Positions 26,385-34,665 of a DNA stretch of 64,000 nt are shown piece after piece (the first letter of the stretch is position 1; every line of letters starts with the position of its first letter). The stretch lies in assembly GCA_023416655.1 (NCBI GenBank), contig JAEZHK010000127.1, positions 62,001-126,000 on the forward strand, given 5' to 3'. A program made the translations under genes and the position numbers. The DNA is from Bacillota bacterium (lineage in GTDB: Bacteria; Bacillota; Clostridia; Christensenellales; Aristaeellaceae). Under the pieces are notes generated by a model. That model was not told where the DNA came from. It saw nothing but the letters and a program-made list of their open reading frames with translations, and did no database searches.

Positions 26385-27761
26385 TTAATACTCCGGCAGG
26401 CTCGCCGCCGCGATGGATTGCCCCACCCTGCGGCTGGACTCATCCGGCAGGTGGAGTTTGATGCGCCCGAAAAGCTCCGGGAACTCAGCTGTCAGAACCT
26501 CCTTAGCGCGCTCGATCAGAATGATGCCACCCTTGCCGGAAGTGACCCGCCCCATGATGAGCACATGAGAAATCTCGTAGAAGCGCGCATAGTAAGCGAC
26601 GGCATAGCCGAAATACGCGCCGATGGTCTCGTAGATCGCGGCGGCACGCGCGTCGCTTTGCTCCATCAGTTCCTGAACGACGCGGAGTTTTTCCGCCGGG
26701 GTCAACGACTCCTCGAGCGAAATGCCCGCTGCGGGGGCCAGCTTGATGATTGCGTCCTGCGAAAAATATTTTACACCGCAGCCGCGATCTTTGGACCACT
26801 CGTCTTCCATCGCGCCGGGGAAGAAATCCACCGGGACGAACGCCAACTCGTTCAGCCAGCCGGTGATGTTGCCGTCCAAATCGATGTATCCGCCGGCCTC
26901 GCTGGTGCCCATCGCGATGCCCAGCACGCCGTTTTCATTCAGATCCATCGCGCCCGCGAGCGCCGTCACGTCCCCGTCGTTCGCCACGACGATGGGGATG
27001 CCCATACCGATCTCACGGGCGGCGTCCAGGTACATGTTCTTGACACGCTTTTCGAAGTCCTCGTCGGACACCTTCAGAAAAAGCGAGGCGACCATGATCC
27101 GGTTGTCAATGTACACGCCCGCGGAGCTAACGCCGATGGCGTCTACGCGAGGCATTTTGGAGGCCGCCGTGCGGAAGGATTCCAGAATGCCCTGATACTG
27201 GTATTCCGGATCGGATTGCGTCTTGGGGTGCCAGATCACCTCTTCGGAGTACACCGCCACGCCGTCGATGACCGCACTCACCTTTCGATCACTTCCGCCC
27301 GCGTCAAAACCGATGCGGTATCCGTTCAAATGGCGTCCGACGGCGCTGGCGGAGCGCTTTGTCCGGGGCATATCCGCGGCATTTTCAATATAATCCACCC
27401 GGAACGGGCGCTCATAAACGCGGCTCATGAAGCCGCGATCAAATTCCCGAAGCCCGCCAAAGTCATATGCGGCGCGCAGGTATTCGAAGATTGCCTTGGA
27501 GCCATGCACATGGATGTGGTACCCTCCGTAGATCCATAGAAGTGTCTTGACGACGCGCTCGACCACGGCACAGTTACGTGTGTCATCGACTCCGTCCGGA
27601 AAGACATTTAGGGTTGTGGTTTCGCAGTACCCCTGATTGCGCTCAATCACGATTACGACAGATACATGTTCCCCGGCCCGCACATCCGCGTCATATTCGC
27701 GCAGAGCCAACTCCATTGGAGCAAAATCCGGATCCAGCTTCGCCTTGACTTTCAATTCCAT
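26385..27761 (-). CDS. ROK-family sugar kinase-like protein, extended N-terminus
   Basis: A 458-residue ASKHA-fold protein. Residues ~150-458 resemble ROK kinases: GYRIGFDAGGSDRKVSAV is the first phosphate loop, ANDGDVTALAG the catalytic Asp region, and GIAMGTSEAGGYID the second. The first ~145 residues form an extra domain not usual in ROK kinases (about 300 residues). The CXCGXXGC zinc motif of ROK proteins is missing. GGAGGGCATATACG precedes the ATG. It lies between NagA and the nucleotidyltransferase, so a hexosamine kinase role is likely. Confidence 0.72.
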   Translation of the reverse strand: MELKVKAKLDPDFAPMELALREYDADVRAGEHVSVVIVIERNQGYCETTTLNVFPDGVDDTRNCAVVERVVKTLLWIYGGYHIHVHGSKAIFEYLRAAYDFGGLREFDRGFMSRVYERPFRVDYIENAADMPRTKRSASAVGRHLNGYRIGFDAGGSDRKVSAVIDGVAVYSEEVIWHPKTQSDPEYQYQGILESFRTAASKMPRVDAIGVSSAGVYIDNRIMVASLFLKVSDEDFEKRVKNMYLDAAREIGMGIPIVVANDGDVTALAGAMDLNENGVLGIAMGTSEAGGYIDLDGNITGWLNELAFVPVDFFPGAMEDEWSKDRGCGVKYFSQDAIIKLAPAAGISLEESLTPAEKLRVVQELMEQSDARAAAIYETIGAYFGYAVAYYARFYEISHVLIMGRVTSGKGGIILIERAKEVLTAEFPELFGRIKLHLPDESSRRVGQSIAAASLPEY

Positions 27762-27776
27762 CGTATATGCCCTCCA

Positions 27777-28919
27777 TCAAGCTTCGTAGAGCATCCTTCC
27801 GCCCACGATCGTGGCGGACACGTTGATTTCCTCGTCGCACAGCAGGATATCAGCGTCCTTTCCGACCTCCAGCGAGCCCTTCGCGGCGTCCAGCCCGAGG
27901 CGACGCGCGGGGTTTAGCGAGGCCATGTTCACGACCTCGTTCAGTGGCAGCGTGCAATGCTTGCGCATGTTACGCACGGCCTCGTTCAGCTTCAATACGC
28001 TCCCCGCGATCGTCCCGTCCTGCAGGCGGCATTCGATGCCGTTTACGAAGATCGGCTGACCACCCAGCGTGTACTCGCCGTCCGCCAGACCCCCTGCGCG
28101 CGTGCAGTCGGTAATGAGCACGAGCTTGTCGCGCTTGAGCTGGGCGACCATATCGAACAGCTTCGGGTGCACGTGGAACATGTCGGCGATCAGCTCGCAG
28201 CTGATCCGCGCGTCCGAGAGCGCCGCGCCCACGACGCCGGGATCCCGGTGCATCAGCGGCGTCTGCGCGTTGAAAAGGTGCGTCACGTGCCGCACGCCCG
28301 CCTCGATCGCGGCCTCCGCTGCGTCAAACCCGGCGTCGGTATGGCCCATCGAAATGAGCGTCTTTCCCGCCATCGCGCTCACACAGTCCATGTTGCCGGG
28401 CATCTCCGGCGCGATGGTGAACACGCGCAGGATATCCATGTATTCCATCAGGAACGCCGCCTCGCCGGGTCGGATGTTCTCCCCAGCCTGCGCACCCTTG
28501 CGGGAAGGGTTGATGAACGGGCCTTCCGCGTTTACACCCAGGATGCGCGCGCCGTTCCAGCCGGGGCCGGCACTCTCCCGCATGGCCCGGCGAATCTGCG
28601 CAAACGCGGCGCGCAGCGCGGGATCGGAAACGGTCATCGTCGTGGGCAGGAAGCCGGTCACGCCGTTTCTGACGATGCCTTCCGCCATGGTGCGCAATCC
28701 TTCAAAGGATCCGTCCGAGGCGTCCTCGCCCAGATACCCGTGGATGTGCATATCCAGAAGGCCGGGCAGCACATACCGCCCGCCCGCGTCCAGGATTTCC
28801 GCGCCTACGGGTACGCTCGGGGAATCGGTCAATCCCCGTATTTGGCTGTCAAAGAGCAGCGCCGCGTTATGCTCAACCCTGTCAGGCAGTACGATTTTTC
28901 CGTTGATAATGGCTTTCAT
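27777..28919 (-). CDS. nagA: N-acetylglucosamine-6-phosphate deacetylase
   Basis: A 380-residue amidohydrolase giving glucosamine 6-phosphate and acetate. Metal and catalytic residues are in place: HIH at 58-60, E132 in AEGPF, H193 in MGHTDAG, H214 in THLFNA and D271 in ITDCTRAGGLADG. The ATG overlaps the stop of the upstream AraC gene by four bases. It is the first enzyme of the amino-sugar operon and feeds NagB. Confidence 0.95.
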   Translation of the reverse strand: MKAIINGKIVLPDRVEHNAALLFDSQIRGLTDSPSVPVGAEILDAGGRYVLPGLLDMHIHGYLGEDASDGSFEGLRTMAEGIVRNGVTGFLPTTMTVSDPALRAAFAQIRRAMRESAGPGWNGARILGVNAEGPFINPSRKGAQAGENIRPGEAAFLMEYMDILRVFTIAPEMPGNMDCVSAMAGKTLISMGHTDAGFDAAEAAIEAGVRHVTHLFNAQTPLMHRDPGVVGAALSDARISCELIADMFHVHPKLFDMVAQLKRDKLVLITDCTRAGGLADGEYTLGGQPIFVNGIECRLQDGTIAGSVLKLNEAVRNMRKHCTLPLNEVVNMASLNPARRLGLDAAKGSLEVGKDADILLCDEEINVSATIVGGRMLYEA

Positions 28920-30172
28920 GCACCTGTCACCTCTATCTCATTTGCCTGTTCGTTTCTTTGGATCAGCGTCGGCGGCTGCTTTTTCACGATGTCGCTGGGC
29001 GCGATGCTGCGCGAAAACTCGGAGGGCGTCATGCCATACCAGCGCTTGAACAGATACGAAAAGTGGTATACGGAGGAAAACTTCAGCCGGTCGGCGATCT
29101 GGGTGAAGTTCATCTCGCCTTGTTTAATCAGGAGCTTGCTTTCCTCCATCTTTTCGCGGCGGATGTAGTCGCTGGGCTTGGTATTCAAGTGGCGTGAGAA
29201 CAGCACGGACAGGTAGGAGGGGCACACGTTGACCGCGCCGGCCACGATGGCCACGGAGAGCTTTTCGTAGATGTTGGCCGTGATGTAGCGTAGTGCCTGG
29301 TCCACGACGGTGCCCTCACTGTTGGTCGAGTACGGGCGCGCCAGCGGCGCTCCCCTGTCGCCCCGGTACGCGTGGCGGATCATGCCCAGCAGGAATTGCA
29401 TCAGATAGCAACAGATGAGGTCTCCGCTGAGGATGTCCGCCTGCCGGGACTCCTCGAGCAGGCCATTCAGCAACGCCGCGCCGCGCGCGTCCACCGGGAG
29501 CGTTTTGTTCAGCAGGATGTCCGCATAGTTGCAGTCCATATCGAAGGCTATGGTCAAAAAGCATACGAGCGTGTCGCCCTCCGAGGACTGCGCGTGCCAC
29601 TGGTTCGGACCGTAGAGCATCATCTCGCCCGGTTTCAAGAGGTAATCCTGCCCGCCCACAATACTGTGCATGCTGCCTGTGTCCATGTACGTCAGCTCGT
29701 ACTGGCGGTGTGCTTCCCCTTTGAAGAAGAAGTTGCCCTCCTTCTCCTGGTAAAAGAGCGTGCGGATGCACTGAATGTCCATACCGGAGGAAATGATGTT
29801 AGCCTTCCCGTTGTAGGGGAGCGGGACGCTCACAATCAGCGCGTCCTGGTGCGTACACATGTACACGTCGCAGCGCTCGTCGAACGGGATCACGCAGTAG
29901 TATACGCCGCGATGAATCAGCACCGGCTTATCCAGATAGAACGCCTCGATCGCCTCGGGCTCAAGCGAGCGCGACACCACGAGGATCGCCATACCGTCCT
30001 CGAAGTCCATGTATACGTCCGCGCTCGACTGGTACAGGATGTCCGTATTTCCCCCGATGCTCTGGAGCTTCGTGATCCATTGCGCGCCGGCGGGAAAGCC
30101 GTGACCAGCCAGTTGCTCCCCAAGCACCCGTCCGTAGGGGGAAAAGTTCGGCCTGCATAGATTCTTTATCAT
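28916..30172 (-). CDS. AraC-family regulator with an extra N-terminal cupin-like domain
   Basis: A protein of 418 residues from the ATG at 30172; a GTG three codons upstream is equally open and neither has a strong ribosome binding site. Residues ~1-140 resemble a small cupin of the ureidoglycolate-lyase type (AILVVSRSLEP, AFYLDKPVLIHRGVYYCVIP). Residues ~145-285 form a second, AraC-type cupin, and ~290-395 the double helix-turn-helix (LSVLFSRHLNTKPSDYIR, FSYLFKRWYGMTPSEF). AraC proteins of this group are normally ~280-300 residues. It is coupled to nagA and should activate the operon in response to a sugar. Confidence 0.83.
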   Translation of the reverse strand: MIKNLCRPNFSPYGRVLGEQLAGHGFPAGAQWITKLQSIGGNTDILYQSSADVYMDFEDGMAILVVSRSLEPEAIEAFYLDKPVLIHRGVYYCVIPFDERCDVYMCTHQDALIVSVPLPYNGKANIISSGMDIQCIRTLFYQEKEGNFFFKGEAHRQYELTYMDTGSMHSIVGGQDYLLKPGEMMLYGPNQWHAQSSEGDTLVCFLTIAFDMDCNYADILLNKTLPVDARGAALLNGLLEESRQADILSGDLICCYLMQFLLGMIRHAYRGDRGAPLARPYSTNSEGTVVDQALRYITANIYEKLSVAIVAGAVNVCPSYLSVLFSRHLNTKPSDYIRREKMEESKLLIKQGEMNFTQIADRLKFSSVYHFSYLFKRWYGMTPSEFSRSIAPSDIVKKQPPTLIQRNEQANEIEVTGA

Positions 30173-30405
30173 AATAAGCACATACCGCTACGCGCTCTGC
30201 CGTCGTGCATCATGGTGGCGTGTGTCATGATCTCCCGCATACAAAAGCAGATTGCTCCCTTTTACGAAGTCCCCCAGCCGGATGGTGGATACTTATACTT
30301 TCACAATTTGACTCCTTTCGTCTGGGGAGCCGGACGCTTGGAAAATCCCATAGCGCCACAAAAACGACGTGAAATTATTGAATACACGGAAAACCTGTTG
30401 ATACT

Positions 30406-30433
30406 ACTATAGCACATGTTTCAAGGAATACAA
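30406..30433 (-). promoter_or_regulatory. Possible promoter of the AraC/nagA operon
   Basis: On the minus strand TTGTAT (30428-30433) is followed after 16 bases by TATAGT (30406-30411) in an A+T-rich stretch about 230 bases before the AraC start. Between it and the gene I see no other ORF worth reporting. Confidence 0.35.
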
Positions 30434-30779
30434 GCATCCGAGTTTATGTCCGGGAAGGCAACTTTTACATATTTCTTATTTTTTGGAACCTGATCGGACT
30501 TGACAACTTGAGGGTGCTCACACCGCCCGCCGAGAGCGACGGAAAACCTTGCAAGGTTCGTCTCCCTGAGATTCACCCAGTATACGCTGGAATCGCGAGC
30601 AAAACCGCGGACAAGCGGAGAGGTTGCCACCCAGAGCTGCTCGCTCTCTGTGTTGGCATTGCTATGCCGAGCTTACCGCAGCTTCCTGTCAAACTTCGAT
30701 AGTGCAACTCGCTGTCAGGCCGTTCTTGGTCGCGGCCGTGATGCTCTCTGTACCAGTCTTGTTGCTGCTCGTCCTCACC

Positions 30780-30927
30780 GCTCCCGGGAAGGGTACCGTG
30801 GTCCCTCGGTACTGTGCTCCTCCAAGTCAACACCGACCCGTTGCCAACTGAATCCGTACTTCTGCGCGTACTCCAGAAGGGATTGCCGGTAGCGCATATC
30901 CTGTGTTACACTGTGCATATGGCGGAC
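30780..30927 (-). pseudogene. N-terminal relic of an IS transposase
   Basis: On the minus strand the frame MHSVTQDMRYRQSLLEYAQ opens, which I recognise as the N-terminus of a common clostridial integrase-core transposase. After about 20 residues similarity is lost and the frame stops within 50 codons. No DDE region, no second half and no clear inverted repeats are seen. The gap 30173-31058 contains otherwise only unassigned, partly A+T-rich sequence. Confidence 0.5.
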
Positions 30928-31058
30928 ACTTCCTTTCGGATGATTTTGCTGCAACTCAATCATTACCGATGTGTCTGTCTCCCGCTCTCTCTTTCTCCTC
31001 CTTGTCCAATATGTATTGTAGCCCTACAACTGATTAGGCAGCAAGAAATGGCGAAAAC

Positions 31059-31087
31059 TTGTTCGCTGCAAGGCGATGTGTTATACT
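31059..31087 (+). promoter_or_regulatory. Possible promoter of the membrane AraC regulator
   Basis: TTGTTC (31059-31064) and TATACT (31082-31087) are 17 bases apart, 40 bases before the start codon at 31127. Confidence 0.45.
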
Positions 31088-31126
31088 GAAGTGTCGTGGC
31101 TGGATTCGTGGTTTAAGAGGTGGGAC

Positions 31127-33328
31127 ATGAAACGCGAAGGAAGCATCACTCGCAAATGGTTCCGCTCCATGCTCACGGTGATCATCACCATACTGTTCAT
31201 CACGTTCATCCTGGATATCTACTTGCTTCAGGTGATGAGCAACAATGTACTGCAGATGAGCAACGACATGAGCCGCTATATGCAGAAGACCGTCGATAGC
31301 CGCCTGGACGAGATCCGAAGAAATACCATCTTGTTTGAACTCAACAACACCAATACGCGATTGAAGCGGCTGAGCCAGGCTCCATCCACCAATACGAAAG
31401 AGATTTACCAGTTCTGCGATCAGCTGTTTAACTTTCGGGCTTCAAACAATCTGGTGAAGCGCGTCTTCCTTTATTATCCGGCGATTCAGTACGTGGCGAG
31501 CGACATCGGATTCCACCCTGAAGCTTCCTACTATTTGCTGATGAGCCTATACCCCGATAACATCTTCAATGACTGGAAGCCGAACGAACTGAAAAATCTT
31601 ACGGCGCAGTTTGTCCTGGTAAAATCCGGCGGCGTCAACCACCTGCTGTTCATCCGTCAGATGAAAATCTCTGGCGAGCCGGTGGGTTTGATCGTCGTGG
31701 AGATTGATACGCAGTCGTTGATGGGCGCGATGGGCACCTATGGGGAAATCGGCGAAAGTCTGTCATTTTTTGGGCTGATCGTGGACAAACAAATCGCGGT
31801 CTCCATCGGTTCGCCCGAGGCGCTGAGCGCGCTGGACGAAGTGGCTCTGCACACGCAATGGACGGAAGGGTCCATTCATTCGCGCGGGATCATGGCGTAT
31901 GTGCGTTCATCGGCCTACCCTTCGCTGTCATTTGTGTCCGGGTTCATCCATAGCAACCTGTTCCACGTGATCTATTCGGCGGGCGCGCTGTGCGCTGCCG
32001 GAATCCTGCTTTGCCTCGCAATGGGCGTCGCGCTGTCGCTGACGATCTCCAGGCGCAACGCCAAGCCACTGGTCAGCATACTCAATAAATTCCCGGATAA
32101 GGCGACCGGGGAATACGACGAATGCCTGTATATCAGCGGCAAGATCGATCAGATGTTCAGCGACAGGTCAAAGTCGGAACAAAAGCTTCATGAACAGCAG
32201 GCCTCGATCGATGGGCTGTTCCTGAGTCTGGTGCTGCAAGGCGCCATGAAAGAAGAACTGCAAATTTTCAGCGCCGCAAAGCGCTACAACGTGTTGTTCG
32301 AGAATCCGATCTACCAGGTGGCGGTTGTCGATTGCGCGCAGCTGCAGACGATCGAAGATGAATTGCTCTATGCTCTTGACCAGATGGGGTTCGATGTGCT
32401 GGTTACGCCAATCGAGGGCCGGACCGCAATTATGTTCAACACCGAGACCGCGCTGGATCAGCAGACTGCCGAGCGGGTTTCTGACGCGATCCATACTCGG
32501 CTGCGCCGCCCCATGTCGATCGGGTTTGGACTTGGGTATGATTTGCTCGGATGCATCTGCACAAGCTACGCGGAGGCGCTCGCTGTGCTGCCCGGCTTGC
32601 CCGATCAGAACCGGTCGGATGTCGCGCTGTGTGCGATGCGTCTGACGCCTGAAGCAGAGCTGCGCCGCCTAAGCCGGGAAGCGCAGGATGAGATTATTCG
32701 GCTAATTCACGCCGAGCCTTGTGAAAAATCGCTGGATGTTCTGGACGGGGCGTTTGAAGCATGCTTTGCGGGCAGCCCTTCCGAGCAGGATACGCAGCAG
32801 TGCATCGAAAAAATCCGCGAAGCGGTCTTAAACGCCCTTGAAAGGAAGAGCGCCGAGTCCGGGCAGGCGTTTGATCGATTGGTCAAGCAACTGCATGGCG
32901 CTCAAAACGCGCGAACGCTCAAGAGCTGCACGATCCGGGCGCTCAGGGAAATGCTCGGCGTGAAATACCCCACGGAAAAGAAGCCATCGCCTTCGGTGCC
33001 CGAGCGGGCACGGGAGCTGATCGATCAAAACCTGAACGACCCCATGCTGGGGCTTTATCTGCTGTCGGAGCGTCTTCGGGTCAGCAATACGTACTTGTCC
33101 AGCAGCTTCAAAAGCCGGTTTGGCGTCGGCGTGGTACAATACATCAATGAGACGCGCATCGAAAACGCCAAAAAGCTGATCCTTTCGACCGACATGAGCG
33201 TGAAGGAGATCGCGCTTGCGGTCGGGTTTTCCAGCGACATCAGCTTCATTCGCGTGTTCAAAAAATACGAAGCCAAGACGCCCACCGAGCTTCGGAAGCA
33301 TGGAAAAACCGAAGAGATCGAAATGTAA
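31127..33328 (+). CDS. Membrane-bound AraC-family regulator
   Basis: A 733-residue one-protein sensor and regulator. Transmembrane helix 1 is at ~13-35, an extracytoplasmic sensor region follows to ~285, helix 2 is at ~288-312, a cytoplasmic linker spans ~320-620, and the AraC helix-turn-helix pair is at ~630-733 (SSFKSRFGVGVVQYIN, AVGFSSDISFIRVFKKYEAKTPTE). This YesS-like layout controls polysaccharide genes in Firmicutes. The ATG at 31127 has AGAGGTGG upstream; earlier codons in the frame precede the first helix and match nothing. It ends one base before the convergent MFS gene and probably regulates the GH123/ABC operon. Confidence 0.88.
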   Translation: MKREGSITRKWFRSMLTVIITILFITFILDIYLLQVMSNNVLQMSNDMSRYMQKTVDSRLDEIRRNTILFELNNTNTRLKRLSQAPSTNTKEIYQFCDQLFNFRASNNLVKRVFLYYPAIQYVASDIGFHPEASYYLLMSLYPDNIFNDWKPNELKNLTAQFVLVKSGGVNHLLFIRQMKISGEPVGLIVVEIDTQSLMGAMGTYGEIGESLSFFGLIVDKQIAVSIGSPEALSALDEVALHTQWTEGSIHSRGIMAYVRSSAYPSLSFVSGFIHSNLFHVIYSAGALCAAGILLCLAMGVALSLTISRRNAKPLVSILNKFPDKATGEYDECLYISGKIDQMFSDRSKSEQKLHEQQASIDGLFLSLVLQGAMKEELQIFSAAKRYNVLFENPIYQVAVVDCAQLQTIEDELLYALDQMGFDVLVTPIEGRTAIMFNTETALDQQTAERVSDAIHTRLRRPMSIGFGLGYDLLGCICTSYAEALAVLPGLPDQNRSDVALCAMRLTPEAELRRLSREAQDEIIRLIHAEPCEKSLDVLDGAFEACFAGSPSEQDTQQCIEKIREAVLNALERKSAESGQAFDRLVKQLHGAQNARTLKSCTIRALREMLGVKYPTEKKPSPSVPERARELIDQNLNDPMLGLYLLSERLRVSNTYLSSSFKSRFGVGVVQYINETRIENAKKLILSTDMSVKEIALAVGFSSDISFIRVFKKYEAKTPTELRKHGKTEEIEM

Positions 33329-34576
33329 TCAAAGCCGCACGTCATTGCCGCGGGACGCACGCGCGGCGCGCTGAAGCGACCGCTGCACGACCAGGCAGCC
33401 CAGGCAGAACAGCGCTGCGAACAATAGCCCTGCACGCAGGCCCGCCTGTTCGCCGGATGCGAGCCCAAAGGGAAGCGCGCGCACGGTGTCAGAGATTCGC
33501 CCGGTAACAAACGAGGCCAGCGAAGCGCCTGCGTCGCCCATAGCGGAGAGCAGCGCGAACATTGACGCGCCTGCCAGCGGCAGATGTTCGCTGGAGACGA
33601 TCACGGCGCCGGGCCAAAGCAGGCTCACGCACAGCCCTGTCAGCGCGCAGGCGATCAGAGAAACGATCGGAAAACCCGACAGCGCCGCAATCAGGTAACA
33701 AGCCATCGCACCGATCGAGCCCAGGATCATCAGGCGATGGATCGATTCCGCCCTTCCGCGAAGCCCGTACACTGTGCGGCCCAGCGCCAGCATGAGCGAA
33801 AACCCGCACACGCCGAGCGTGTCGCCAACCAGCTTGGGCAGGTGCAGCGCGCGGTCGATGAACACCGACGCCCACTGCGCCATCGTGACCTCCGCCGCGC
33901 CGCCAAACAGGATCGCCAGCATTGCCAGCCGGAAGATTCGGTTTTGAAACAGTGCCCGAATCGGCATCTCGTTTCCGGGCTTTACGCGCGGACACATGGG
34001 CACAAACATGAACAGGGCGGAGGAAACCAAAGAAACGGCCGCCCAGCAGGATACAATGATCCTCCAGGCCTCACTTCCCATCAGCGCGAGCAGGATTGTG
34101 GTGACAAGAACGATGAAGATCTGACCCCACGCGAAGAACGAGTGCAACATGCTCATGTTACGCGCCTTGTCTTCCTTTGGCAGCGGCAGCGCGTCCAGGA
34201 TGGGGCTCAGCAGCAGCTCCTGCAGCCCGCCGCCTGCGGCAAACAGGAACGTGCCAAGGCAGAACCCGCTGAATTCATGCCCCGGAAACAGCGTAGGCGT
34301 GGCGGCAAAGAGCATCAGTCCCAAACTCACCAGAATCGGTGCACCGACCATGAAGCGGCGGAATCCAAACCGATCCACCGCCTTGCTGAACAGCACATCC
34401 GAGGAGATCTGTGTCATGAAGTTGATCGCCACCAGCGCACCGTACTGCGTAAAGGATATGCCAAACTGCGAGCGCAGCGGAACCAGAATGATCGCAAACA
34501 CGCAGCCCACAGCCTGAAAGAAGTTCGCGAAATAGCAGGCCAGCACGGTGTGCCGATGGGTCAGCCGATGGCGCAT
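33329..34576 (-). CDS. MFS transporter, sugar-type
   Basis: A 415-residue major facilitator protein with 12 predicted helices and central basic loop PMCPRVKPGNEMP. It starts MRHRLTHRHTVLACYFANFFQ with GGAGG 10 bases upstream. The overall look is that of the FucP/sugar:proton group. It is the last gene of the ABC/GH123 operon, separated from GH123 by a large hairpin. It could import the monosaccharide freed outside or export a product; direction is not evident. Confidence 0.8.
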   Translation of the reverse strand: MRHRLTHRHTVLACYFANFFQAVGCVFAIILVPLRSQFGISFTQYGALVAINFMTQISSDVLFSKAVDRFGFRRFMVGAPILVSLGLMLFAATPTLFPGHEFSGFCLGTFLFAAGGGLQELLLSPILDALPLPKEDKARNMSMLHSFFAWGQIFIVLVTTILLALMGSEAWRIIVSCWAAVSLVSSALFMFVPMCPRVKPGNEMPIRALFQNRIFRLAMLAILFGGAAEVTMAQWASVFIDRALHLPKLVGDTLGVCGFSLMLALGRTVYGLRGRAESIHRLMILGSIGAMACYLIAALSGFPIVSLIACALTGLCVSLLWPGAVIVSSEHLPLAGASMFALLSAMGDAGASLASFVTGRISDTVRALPFGLASGEQAGLRAGLLFAALFCLGCLVVQRSLQRAARASRGNDVRL

Positions 34577-34601
34577 GGGCTATTTACCTCCGTAATCATC
34601 G

Positions 34602-34655
34602 CCCGCGTCAGAGGCCGCACCGAGGGACCCCCTCGATGCGGCCTCGTGGCGCGGG
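34602..34655 (-). promoter_or_regulatory. Large hairpin between GH123 and MFS genes
   Basis: GAGGCCGCA-C-CGAGGG (34611-34626) pairs with CCCTCG-A-TGCGGCCTC (34630-34645) round an ACC loop; CCCGCG/CGCGGG (34602-34607, 34650-34655) extends the stem. No T-run follows, so partial attenuation or mRNA protection is more likely than full termination. Confidence 0.7.
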
Positions 34656-34665
34656 TCTGTGTGCG

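Noticed and set aside
30212..30412. 66-codon plus-strand ORF in the gap before the membrane AraC gene
   Set aside because: No ribosome binding site, no recognised similarity, and it overlaps the likely leader of the opposing AraC gene.
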